The notes under the pieces were generated by a model that made no database searches, was not told the origin of the DNA, and was given only the letters and a program-made list of their open reading frames with translations. A DNA stretch of 64,000 nt from Rosa chinensis (Eukaryota; Streptophyta; Magnoliopsida; Rosales; Rosaceae). The stretch is taken from the NCBI RefSeq assembly GCF_002994745.2, contig NC_037094.1:69730819-69794818 (forward strand), written 5' to 3'. Positions 22,993-34,000 of this stretch are shown piece after piece (positions within the stretch are counted from its first letter, which is position 1; the number at the start of each line of letters is the position of its first letter). The position numbers were made by a program, and so were the translations under genes.

Positions 22993-23346
22993 TCAGTTAC
23001 TTTCTGATGAATAGTTGAGTAATTCCTTCAATTTGTTCCATCCATTGCTGTGATTTTCTCTTTCACGCCATGCTGTTTGTAAGGTAGTAGCTGCCATACG
23101 CTCCAATGGAGAATGCTTTAGGTCAGGCAGGTTCAGAATAAAATGCAACCAGAATTTTGAGACAACTCTCCTAAGATTGCTGGCATTGATAGCAAATGCT
23201 TCTACATACTCTAGTTTGGGACATGACAGTTTTGGGAGAGACAGGCAAATCAGATATGGAGGCTAATACGAATGCCCAATCTAAAAGTTCATCTCCAAAG
23301 AAATCAACTTTCTGAAGGCACTTAATGATTGAGGAATTGCTTATAG
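22993..23346 (-). pseudogene. CNGC channel C-terminal exon, downstream part
   Basis: Cyclic nucleotide-gated channels are plasma-membrane or tonoplast cation channels. On the minus strand this reads KCLQKVDFFGDELLDWAF and SDLPVSPKTVMSQT, then after a one-base shift VEAFAINASNLRRVVSKFW and an IQ-like AATTLQTAWRERE, ending YSSESN and stop at 22993. These are the end of the cyclic-nucleotide-binding domain, the linker and the calmodulin-binding IQ motif of plant CNGCs. The reading continues from 44720, across copia#2, with TATAG duplicated. Frameshifts mark it as dead. Confidence 0.82.
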
Positions 23347-23526
23347 AGTAGAAAATAATACTTCAATTCAGGGTTAATTCGATGATTCTATTCATCTCAC
23401 AATGAGGGTATATATATACAAGTACAAAGGAGTAGTCTAACCCTAATAGGAAAAAACTTTCCATAATTACAGGATATCCTAATTAAATAAAATCTTAATT
23501 ACATACAGATTTACAGCGATTCTACA
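23347..23526 (-). repeat. copia#2 3' LTR
   Basis: 180 bases with an uninterrupted TAATTACAGGATATCC at about 23465-23480. This shows the target site that the CACTA element entered in the partner LTR. Confidence 0.88.
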
Positions 23527-23602
23527 CTCTCCCTCAAGTTGGTGCATAAATGTCTATCATGCCTAACTTGTCAACTGAGCTGTCAAATACCTTCCTAGAC
23601 AC

Positions 23603-26600
23603 TCATTTAGTAAGAACATCAGCTAATTGCTCATCTGAGTTTACAAATGGAAAGCGAATAACCTTTCTATCAAGATTTTCTTTAATAAAATGACGGTCAA
23701 CCTCCACATGTTTTGTTCTATCATGCTGAACTGGATTATGTGCAATCTCAATGGCAGCTGTATTATCACAATGCAAATCCATAGGCTTTTTAAGCTTGTA
23801 ACCCAGGTCTTTCAAGACATTACGAATCCATAACATTTCACAGACTCCGTGTGCCATACCTCGAAACTCAGCTTCTGCACTTGATCTGGCAACAACTTTC
23901 TGCTTTTTGCTACGCGAAGTGAAAGGTTCCCTCCAACAAAAGTGAATTACCCAGATGTAGAACGTCTGTCAGTTTTATCACCAGCCCAATCTGCATCTGT
24001 ATACCCAACAACTTCCAATTCATCTTTTTTCTGAAACAGTAACCCTACCTCAAAATACGAAAGACTGCATCCATATGCTCTTCACTAGGACAATGCATAA
24101 ATTGACTAACAACACTCACAGCAGAAGCAATATCAGGTCTAGTATGTGAAAGATAAATCAACCTTCCTACAAGACGTTGATACCTCCCTTTATCAGTTGG
24201 AACTTGATCAGGATAGATAGCAAGTCCGTGATTCATCTCAATGGGTGTCTCGATGGGTCTGCAGTCCAACATCCCCGTTTCAGTAAGTAAATCAAGAACA
24301 TATTTCCTCTGTGAAATTGAAATCCCCTTCTTAGACCTTGCAACTTCAATACCCAAAAAATACTTCAGTTGTCCCAGATCCTTCATTTCAAACTCCCTGG
24401 ACAAATACTTTTGCAATTCATTTATCTCTTTCGGATCATCCCCTGTAACAATCATGTCATCAACACACACAATAAGAGCGGTAACCTTACCATTCTTGCG
24501 CTTGATGAACAAGGTATGGTTAGAATTGCTCCGTCTGTATCCAAAGGCTTTCATGGACTTTGAAAATCTTCCAAACCAAGCTCTTGGAGACTGCTTCAGG
24601 CCATACAAAGACTTCTTCAATTTACACACCTTGACAATGTCACTTGGGTAATTCTTAACACCTGGGGGTACATCCATGTATACTTCTTCCTCCAAATCCC
24701 ATTAAGAAACGCATTCTTCACATCAAATTGGTGCAAGGGCCAATCTTTGTTTGCTGCAAGTGAGATTAGAATCCGGACAGTATTACTCTTTGCCACAGGT
24801 GCAAAAGTCTCCTCATAATCAATCCCATAACATTGTGTATATCCTTTGGCAACCAACCTCGCCTTGTATCTATTAATAGTTCCATCTACATTAAGCTCCA
24901 CAGTAAATACCCAACGGCATCCTACAGTCTTCTTTCCAACCGGCATAGGTACTAGCTCCCATGTTGCATTATTTTGAAGAGCTTCCAATTCTTCATTCAT
25001 CTCCTTTGTCCATTTTGGATCCATCAATGCATCCTGCACGTTAGTAGGAATAGATACAGTAGATAATTGATCAACAATAAGTGCATGTGACCCAGAAATC
25101 CTATGGTTAGACATAAAATTAGCTATACGGTATTTAGCTTTGGTTTTGATATCTGGTTCATATTGTTTCTTAGGAATTCCCTCGGTAACCCTTTGTGATT
25201 TCCTAGGTTTGACACTGTCTAACCCAGAAGACTCATTAAAGTTTAGGGGTACCTGAGGTGGATCATTCTGACAGGGATCTTCAGTTGGTGATGCAGAAGG
25301 GGGAATATCTTGTGTGTGAGCTTCATATACGTCTTGATTTTGATTCAAACTATCCAGAAAAGTCGTCTCTTCTGTCTCGAAATTCACAACACTCTGTTCG
25401 GCAATTACATTTTCTGTTTCGGAATTCGCAACACTTCGTTTGGTAGTCGCATTTTCTATTTCGGAATTCGCAACACTTCATTTGGCAGTCGCATTATCTG
25501 TTTCGAAATTCACAATGCTCTGTTCGGCAACTGCATTTTCTGTTTCCGAATTTCTACATTCAAATCTATCCTCCAAATTTTCCAAGTCTTCAAAGACATC
25601 AAAATCAATAATAGAACGAGGATTCCCTTCACAACCTCTCTCCCCCTGAAGGGAAGACTGAGAAGCTCCCCTAAGTAATAAGGCTCGGATTCACGAAAAG
25701 GAACATCAAGAGAGACATGTATAGTGCCAGTAAGAGGATCATAACATCGATAACCCTTCTGGAAGTTAGCATAACCAACAAAGATACACTTACGGGCACG
25801 GGGATCAAGCTTGCTGCGTTGAGGCCTGGGAATATGAACATAGGCTGTGCACCTAAACACTCGGGGCTCCTAATTAGTCATAGAAGGGATGGTCAAAAGT
25901 GCATGAAGCTTCTGATGAGGATTCTGAAACTCAATCACCCGTGTAGGAGTACGGTTGATAAGATATGCTGCTGATTTTACTGCTTCTCCCCAATAGGACC
26001 GAGGTACATTCATGCCAAACAAGGAAGCACGAATAACTTCCGTCAACTGCCTGTTCTTCCGTTCTGCTAAACCATTTTGTTGAGAAGTATAAGAATTGGA
26101 GGTTTGATGACGAATTCCATTTGACCTGCAAAACTCAATCATAGGGCCATTCACAAACTCTTCACCATTGTCAGACTGAAACACTCTGATGGATTGTTGA
26201 TAATGAGTTGCCACAATTTTGTGAAATTCTGTAAACATGCCAAATACATCACTCTTATTCTTCAGTAATGACACCCATGTCATGCGAGTGCAATCATCAA
26301 TAAACATTACAAAATACCGAGCTCCAGAAAGAGAAGGAATTTTCACATGACTCCAGACATCAGAGTGAATCTTCATAAAAGGAACATGACTTTTATTAAG
26401 ACTTGGTGAATATGAAATACGATGACTCTTGGCCAGTTCACAAATGTCACAGTGGAAATCCAACTCACTAACAACTGAAAACAAATGAGGTTGCAGCTTC
26501 TTAAGATAACGAAAGGATAGATGACCTAAACGGTGATGCCATAACCATACAGCTTCCTTCACATTCTCTACCCCGTTGATCTGATTAGCTTGTCCCAAAA

Positions 26601-27345
26601 GATGCTTCTGCTTCTTTCCAGTCTCTGTCAAATCCAGATAGTATACTTTCCCCCTTCTAACACCATAACCAAGAATCGGTCTAGTCAGAATGTCTTGAAA
26701 CACACAAAAAGATGGATAGAAGGTCACAATACATGCAAGAGCTAAAATAATTTGACCAACAGACAGAAGATTATAACCTAGTGATGGAACAACTAAGACA
26801 GATTCAAGGGTTAAGGTATCAGATAAAGCAATAGAACCTTCTCCGGTGATCGGAGTTTGAGTACCATCAGCAGTAGAGACAACGTTTTGAGGGGAACGTC
26901 TAAGGTTTTTCACAAGAGTACTTGGGTCATTGGTCATATGGTCAACTGCACTTGTATCAATTATCCATGTACTATTAAAAGTAACCTTACCCTTCATACC
27001 TGACTGTGCTACATTAGCAGAGGCATGGTCTAGGTAAATTTCCTCTGTAGTAGCAACAGTAGCCTTGCCCAGATTCTTTCGCGGTTTCTTGGAGAAGTCC
27101 TACCAATCAGGGTAACCAATCACTTCATAACACCGTTCCTTGCTATGACCTAATTCCCCACAGATAATGCACCTTTTGTTTGCATATGGATTTAGTTTAC
27201 CTAGAGAACGGCGTGGAGAATGTCCTGAGAAGCCTGGAGGAGGACCCTGTTTGCGTTGAGCCATAACAGAAAATCCGGTAGTCACCGAATGCCCCATAGC
27301 TTGCTTCTCTGATTGCATCATTAAGGAATTCATGATTTTTGCAGG
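23603..27345 (-). pseudogene. copia#2 gag-pol remnant
   Basis: Read from 27345 downward. A short gag end with zinc knuckle CIICGELGHSKERC (about 27140-27180); most of gag is missing. Protease IIDTSAVDHMTND, with Ser-Ala where a Gly is usual after the catalytic Asp. GAG-pre-integrase LWHHRLGHLSFRYL with CDICELAKSH. Integrase with SDVWSH, QSDNGEEFV and NGLAERKNR. RT with [25 protein letters not shown] and CVDDMIVTG. RNase H with HCDNTAAIEIAHN. Frames break at about 27000-27100, 25860, 25510-25400, 24690 and 23860-24045. It is inactive. Confidence 0.88.
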
Positions 27346-27562
27346 ATTGAATTTTCAAGGGTTTCAAGATGGATATGAATGTTTTCGAAAAAAAATAAAG
27401 TTTTTTTTTCTTTTTCCAAAAAAAGGTAGGGTGATGGTGGTTTGAAATTCAGGATGGTTTGATTTCAACGGTGGTGGTACGCAGCGGTTTGTGATGTTCT
27501 TCGGGATTCAGGATTCAAAGGACGCAGCGCAAGTTCAAAGAATTGAACCTGCTTTGATACCA

Positions 27563-27686
27563 AGTAGAAAATAATACTTCAATTCAGGGTTAATTCGATG
27601 ATTCTATTCATCCCACAATGAGGGTATATATACAAGTACAAAGGAGTAGTCTAACTCTAATAGGAAACAATCTTTCCATAATTACA
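27563..27686 (-). repeat. copia#2 5' LTR, first piece
   Basis: The start of the right-hand LTR, matching 23347-23470. It stops at ACA (27684-27686), the CACTA target duplication. Confidence 0.88.
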
Positions 27687-27699
27687 CACTACCAGAAAA

Positions 27700-28115
27700 A
27701 TGGTCATTTACGGCCCACAATGAGCGCCGTAAATGACAAATTACAGCACACAAAAACGCGCCGTAAATGGACATGCCGTAAAAGACAAACCTCTTTTACG
27801 GCGTGTTTCCAGATTGCCGTAAAAGACCCCACGAGCGCGCCGTGAAAGATATAAAAGAGCGCCGTAAAAGGGTTTCAAAAATTCTTAATTTCGATTTTGA
27901 AACATTAAAGCGCGCCGTAAATAACCAATAAGTGCGCCGTAATTGATCACATAAGCACGCTGTAAGAGAGAAAAAATGAGCGCTGTAAAAGAGTTTTAAA
28001 ATTTTTTTTTTTCAATTTTCAAATTGGAAAGCACGCCGTAAGTGATATCTAAAGCACGCCGTAATTAATTAACAAGCTTGTTGTGATTGATTAACAAGCA
28101 CGCCGTAAATGTGGT
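27700..28115. repeat. Left subterminal repeat array of the CACTA element
   Basis: Many copies of (G/A)CGCCGTAAA and its inverse TTTACGGC at irregular spacing of roughly 15-40 bases. In En/Spm-type elements such subterminal repeats are where the transposase subunit binds. Confidence 0.85.
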
Positions 28116-28456
28116 CGTAAGGATATATTTAAGACGCGTAACATTTGCACTGATTTTTTTTTTTCCCTGTAAATGTTGTGATACCATTTCAAAATCGAAA
28201 TAAATCTATACAATTTATTGAGATAAAAAGAGAGATTACAAACTGCAAGTATCACATTAGAAAATGTAAATTATACATTTATATGCCAACAACAATTGAG
28301 TATTGTACAAAAACAACTTAACTAAACCAACATATCATCACCATGCTAAAATCTAAAACATTATCAGTTCCTTTGTAATAATCTTCTGCATTCACTTAAA
28401 ACCTTCATAATTAAGTTCCAAGTAGTTGTAGTTATCCATATTCTGTTTTAGGGTAC

Positions 28457-29001
28457 CTCAGCCAACATGTATGACAAATAAGCCATAAGCATCATGAGAG
28501 CAACTTCACGATCTGTAGAATGCCTGTTGCCAAGAGAATCATAAATTCATAATGTCAGGGAAATTGGTTAAGTATAGTTCCACAGTACAAGTCTTTCCAT
28601 CTAATTGCTATTCAAATTTGCTAACTACGCAGATGGTCATAATTTAATAAACTTAGCTTTTGCTTAACTTTATAATAAGCGCAGGAACACATATGCCATT
28701 ATAATTTTAGCAGATTTTAATCTTGCTGATGTCAAGTAAAAACCAGAAACTAAGTGCATACGCTGAGCTTAATTATCTTCTATAAATTCATTTTCTTCCT
28801 ATTCTTTGTATATGTATTTCTATTACAATAAAAAATCTATCTCATTCACTGGACCATAAGTGACTACTAGTCCTGGAATATATATTGTTTATACATACAG
28901 AAATGAATGCAGCACCAAATAATGGGTCAACATTCCAGAAGTGTTCCCTCATACCTTCCAAAGTAGAGTGTTTTTATGATATAAGCGCTTATAAGACCAG
29001 C
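28457..29001 (-). pseudogene. Captured NHX-type Na+/H+ antiporter fragment (two exons)
   Basis: Exon at 28955-29001 reads GLISAYIIKTLYFG. The exon at 28457-28523 reads HSTDREVALMMLMAYLSYML and AE. Joined across a GT/AG intron they keep one frame and match the conserved transmembrane stretch of vacuolar NHX exchangers, which move Na+ or K+ into the vacuole against H+. Only this piece is present. It lies inside the CACTA element on the minus strand, next to the ROP and NOP2 pieces, so it is a transduplicated fragment and not a gene. Confidence 0.85.
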
Positions 29002-29397
29002 CTGAAACATAGTAACGAAGCAAGTTAGAACATCCCAAACTTAGTAACAAGCGCTCAATTTTCTCCCAATCATATAATTACAGATTAAGCATATGCATAT
29101 TGCACATATGTGAAGGTTCATGGTATTTATTCTAACATATTATCAATCCAAACCATCTTTTATGCAAAATCCACCAAATTAATAATCCAGACAGAAAGTG
29201 AAAATATGATGGCATAAAGTCTTTTAAAAGAACATTTTCTTAGGAATAACACAGTTTTTGTTATCCAGGCTATATTATTAGTCATTTTGTGTTATGTAGG
29301 GCAGTTACTTCAATCAGTAATATAACCTTGATAATCTTCACCATGGTAAAATAGCAGACTAGTAGAAACCAAGCACCCACATAGAACAATTACTTAC

Positions 29398-29605
29398 CTG
29401 CAGTGTCCCATAATCCAAAGGTTAACTGTGCTTCCATCCACCACCACATTAGCAATTAAAAAATATGTCATAAATCAATGAAACAAACTTGACTGATTAG
29501 TTATATATGAATCATGATGAAATTAACACCATGCTTCTTACAGTGGGGAAGGTAATGTTGGTATAAGAGATCAGCATGCAAGTTTTTCCAACAGCTCCAT
29601 CACAA
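29398..29605 (-). pseudogene. Captured ROP/RAC small GTPase fragment (two exons)
   Basis: The exon at 29542-29605 reads DGAVGKTCMLISYTNITFPT, the GTP-binding P-loop of plant ROP GTPases, and ends at the donor position normal for this family. The exon at 29398-29453 reads ANVVVDGSTVNL, then after a one-base insertion GLWDTA, the switch II region. The piece between (DYVPTVFDNF) is absent. ROPs are plasma-membrane switches for polar growth. This is a dead captured fragment. Confidence 0.85.
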
Positions 29606-29714
29606 CATTAAAGAAGCAATCAGTCACCTCTACTAAAGCTCCAATCAAAAAGTCATTGTAGCCATAGTATGAGCCCAAACATATAATACATAAACTAGTG
29701 GAGGTACAACTTAC

Positions 29715-29998
29715 TCTCTTTTAACCTCCCCTGAAGGTGTGAAAGATCAGGAGGTTGATGCGCCTCTTGTTCTAGTTCCTATATCATTAGGAAAAAGACG
29801 TTGAAAATTTAAGCAGGAACGAAAACTAGATACTTATCAATTAATATTCCAGTAAGTCATGTGAAAGAAGCAAACCTGGTCAGTTGGTAATCTGAACTCA
29901 TCAGATTCATCCTTAATATTTAATTCCAGTTCCTCTCTACCTTCTTCTTGGGCTTCTTTGGAATTTTAGCGGTGAAAGGCTCCTTCTTTTGCTTCGTC
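29715..29998 (-). pseudogene. Captured NOP2 (25S rRNA m5C methyltransferase) fragment
   Basis: The exon at 29876 to about 29998 reads GREELELNIKDESDEFRLPT and DQ. The next exon, 29715-29778, reads ELEQEAHQPPDLSHLQGRLK with a GTAAGT donor. The order (D/E)EFRLPT...ELE.EA..PPDL..(L/V)Q.R(L/I)KE is the N-terminal signature of plant NOP2-like nucleolar methyltransferases. The catalytic domain is absent. Upstream of GREEL the frame is broken by a stop. Confidence 0.7.
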
Positions 29999-30188
29999 TT
30001 GAGCAAAATTCAACAAAACCATTACAAAATCACCACAAACAAGATAAATAAAGCTTCAGAATCCGAATTAAAAAGAACCGCAAGCACAAAGTTTTGAAAA
30101 GTCAAACCTAAAAGAGTAGGAGAGGGTTGGAGAAAGCACCGGACGGCATAGAAACAAGAGGCGTGTCTCCTCGATCGTTGAGGCGTCG

Positions 30189-30668
30189 ATGGCCGTTTCT
30201 ACACTCGATGGTGACGAACTAACGGTGGTAACTCGGCTCTTACTTTTCAATCGATCTGTATCACATGAACATCTCGACTACTTTCTGGGGGGTACCGTAG
30301 CCTGTCTCGTCTTTCTTGATGACAATGAACTTAGAAGAGGGGAAAATATAACTGTGGAACTGGCGCGGGCAATCCAAGGATCGAGGATCTCTGTAATTGT
30401 CTTCTCGAGGTGGTATGCGGATTCTAGTTGGTGTCTTGAGGAGCTGGTAAAGATCATGGAGTGTAGAAGCACACTGGGGCAAATAGTCTTCCCAGTGTTC
30501 TTTGATGTTGATCCTTCAGATGTCAGGAAACAGAGTGGTACTTTTGCAGAGGCACTTGATCAGAAACATAAAGATATAGATGAAGATAAGGTGCAAAGTT
30601 GGAGAGCTGCTCTCACAGAAGCTGCAGATTTGTCTGGCTGGGATCTTCAAAACACTTCCGATGGGTAA
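30189..30668 (+). pseudogene. TIR-domain exon of a resistance-type gene, altered N-terminus
   Basis: An open frame of about 159 codons ending at an intron donor (GATGG|GTAATA). It shows FLDDNELRRGENI (BB-loop side), SRISVIVFSRWYADSSWCLEEL (including the Glu of the TIR NADase site), VFPVFFDVDPSDVRKQSGTF and SWRAALTEAADLSGW: TIR boxes 2 to 4. The usual first strand (box 1, DVFLSFRGEDTR type) is missing. In its place lies a segment (30285-30309) identical over 25 bases to the repeat-element end at 43745-43769, so the N-terminus is partly transposon-derived. The NB-ARC and LRR exons are absent; copia#3 follows within the intron. It may be transcribed but cannot make a normal receptor. Confidence 0.82.
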
Positions 30669-30740
30669 TATTTGCTAATTAATCTTCTTTTACTTATTGC
30701 TATTGCGTGTCCACATGATATATCATCTTTTCTTTGTTTG

Positions 30741-30957
30741 TAATGAACACAATAAGGAAAGAACCACGTCTGCATATATTCCTGAATGTTCTTAATAATT
30801 ATACTTGCTCTCCACGTTCTGTATCTTTCTGTATCTATTGCTTAAGTATCAAGCATGTTAAGATTTAGTTTGTATAGGACTCAAACTCTCTGTATAAATA
30901 CTGTAATATATGATCAAAGCAAGTGTGCTATTGATTCTATTCACTCTGTTTCTTATA
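30741..30957 (+). repeat. copia#3 5' LTR
   Basis: 217 bases, TAATGAACAC at the start and TTTCTTATA at the end. It contains TATAAATA at about 30893, the probable promoter of the element. Confidence 0.9.
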
Positions 30958-30969
30958 TGGTATCAAAGC
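30958..30969 (+). other. copia#3 primer-binding site
   Basis: TGGTATCAAAGC immediately after the LTR. It differs by one base from the initiator-Met tRNA complement TGGTATCAGAGC used by many plant copia elements. Confidence 0.8.
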
Positions 30970-31027
30970 TATAAGCGTCAAACGACCTTATAACATTTTT
31001 TTTCCCCCTCCTCTCTCTCTCTCCCTC

Positions 31028-34000
31028 ATGGCTACCTCCAGTTCCACAGATTCATCTTCCTCCAATTCTGTTCCCACCGTGACTAATCTCTTATCCATCA
31101 AGCTTGACCGTACTAACTACCCTCTCTGGCTTGCTCAGATTGTTCCCATCCTGAAGAGTCGTGGTCTGATGGGCATTGCTGACGGCACTCTTCCATGTCC
31201 TCCTGCTCATCTCAAGGATGATAAAGGGAAAGCAATTGATGCTGTGAACCCCGAGTATGAAGCATGGATTCTCAAAGATCAAATGATTCTCAGTTGGATC
31301 AATGGCTCCCTCACTCCTTCTGTCCTCGCACCTGTCGCCCGCTCTACTTCTTCTCGTTCTACTTGGCTGGCCTTGGAAAAACGCTATGCCTCGCAATCTC
31401 AAAACCGTATCCTCCAGTTACGTAGTGAATTGCTTCGCACTACTCGAGGTGACTTGTCTATTTCTGATTTTCTCGACAAAATCAATGCCATTGCTGATAA
31501 CTTGGCCCTTGCTGGTAATCCTATTCCTGACAATGATCTTGTCTCTATTATCATGCATAATGTTGGTCCTTTGTATGAAACAACTGTTAGCTCCGCCCAA
31601 GCCCGTGATACTCCTATTACTTATGATGCTCTTGAAGCACTTTTACTCAATGCTGAGCGCAGGTTGGCAAATCACACAATTCCTGCTATTGATAATGGTC
31701 ACACTGCTCTTGTTGCATCTCGATCTCGTGGTAGTATCCGCGGTCGGGGTCGTGGTTTCTTTTCTGGTGGTATTCCTCATTCTGCTAATGGTCGTGGTTA
31801 TGGTAGTGCTCGCTCCAATAATCTTGGCAGCCATTCTTTCTCTGGTGCCAACAACCGTACTGCTGGCTCTCTTCTTGGTCCTGGACCTTCTCATCAGAAT
31901 ATTGTACCTGGCTCCTCTCCGTCTTTTTCTAGTGCGGGTCGTGTTCCATGTCAGATTTGTGGACGATCTGGCCATAATGCTTTGGATTGCTTTCAGCGTA
32001 TGAACTTGTCTTATGAGGGTCGCATTCCAACCCAACGTCTTACTGCCATGGCTGCTCAAGCATCTTCTCGCCCAAGTTCTTCTGCTTGGTTGCTTGATAC
32101 TGGAGCGAATGCTCACATCACCAATAACTTGGGTCGCTTGGCTCATCCTCGAGAATATCATGGCGATGATACTATTGACGGTATTGCTGGTGGTTCAGGT
32201 TTGAACATTTCACACATTGGCAATTCTTCCCTTTCTCTTAATTCCAATTCCTTTCTGTTGAAAGACGTTCTTCATTGCCCTAATGCTACTTCTAATCTTC
32301 TTTCTGCCAATAAGTTTATGCATGATAATTCTTGTTATTTTGTCCTTTATCCCAATTGTTTTCTTGTGAAGGATCGCGCGACACAGAGGACGCTTTTCCG
32401 CGGGTCGACTGATGATGGTCTCTTTCCTTTCTCCTCCGATTCAAATCGTTCCTCTTCGTCACACACATTGTTTGGTCTAGTTGGTGTTCGAGTCAATGCT
32501 CAAGTTTGGCACTCCCGGCTTGGTCATCCGTCCTTTCCTATCATGAAGCGTCTATTCTCCCATAAATTATTACCTCTTTCAGGCTCTCCTTCTTTAGAAT
32601 TTTGTCAGTTTTGTCCATTGGGCAAGAGTCATAAATTGCCTTTTACTTTGTCGAAGTCTGTTTCTCAATTTCCATTAGAACTTATACACTCCGATGTTTG
32701 GAGCTCATCTTGTTTCTCAATTTCTGGATTTAAATATTATGTTCTATTTGTGGATGATTTCTCTCGTTATTCTTGGATTTATCCCATGAAATTTAAGCAT
32801 GAAGTGTTTTCTCATTTTGTTCACTTTCGTACTCATGTTGAAAAATTGTTTTCATGTCCCATTAAGGCTTTCCAAACTGACGGGGGTGGTGAATATACTA
32901 GCACTTTGTTCAAAAATTATTTGGCCACCAATGGAATCACTCATCGTTTATCTTGCCCTCATCACCCTGAACAAAATGGTTTAGCCGAACGCAAACATCG
33001 TCATCTTGTTGAAACTGCTCTCACTATGCTTTCTAATGCCTCAATGGGATCTAGTTATTGGGTCGAATCTCTCAATGCTGCTTTATATGTGATTAATCGT
33101 TTGCCCTCTCGTGTTCTTCATTATGTCTCTCCTTATGAAAAATTGTTTCGTCGAGCTCCTCACTATGATTTTTTACGGGTTTTCGGCTGTGCATGTTATC
33201 CGTACTTACGTCCTTATAATGCTCATAAACTTGAACTGAGGTCTAAGCGATGTGTTTTCTTAGGGTATTCTCTTCATCATTTGGGTTATCGATGTCTTGA
33301 TAGGTCAAGTGGTCGTATTTATTTTTCCCGTCATGTTTTATTTGATGAACATTCTTTTCCTTTTCAAGAGACCATCGATGTTGTGCCTCCGGGGGTGTCT
33401 TCGTCGCAGCAACCCCTTGAATTTTTCTCTTGTGATTTGTTGTCACGTCCATCCCACACTCTATCCCCTCAACAACCTCCATCTACCTTGTCCTTCTCTA
33501 GCCCTTCTCATATTCCCACCCCATCACCTCCCATGCATACGTCTTTGCCTTCAAAAGAATCTGCTCCTCCATCTTCTCCTTCTCCAACCGTTACTGCCTT
33601 GCCAACCACGTCTCCTTCTCCTTTACCTTTGCGTGTTTACTCACGTCGTCCCGTAATTCTTCCCCAGGCGCCTCCTGACGCTATTCCCATTCAACCTGAT
33701 TCTTCTGCACCATCCTCTACCGTCTCTTCGTCCAGTACTCATGGTCCGGCTTCTTCTAATGCTCACTCCATGTTAACTCGTGGGAAAGATAATATTCGGA
33801 AACCGAATCCGAAATATGCCTTAACTGCTGTTGTTGATGCTAATCTTATTGAGCCCACTTCTTATAGTCAAGCAGCTAAACATGCTCGCTGGAGAGAGGC
33901 CATGGCTGAGGAGTTCAATGCTCTTCAACGTGCTGGGACTTGGACTTTGGTTCCTCCTCAACCCTCTATGAACATCTTGCCAAATAAATGGGTCTTCCGT

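Noticed and set aside
27700..28115. Regular short repeats resembling a CRISPR array
   Set aside because: The words occur in both orientations at uneven spacing, next to CACTA ends in a plant genome. They are transposon subterminal repeats.
31302..32003. Plus-strand frame of 233 codons overlapping the copia#3 gene
   Set aside because: It is the +1 frame of a Leu-rich translation of the gag region; the real frame is the polyprotein.
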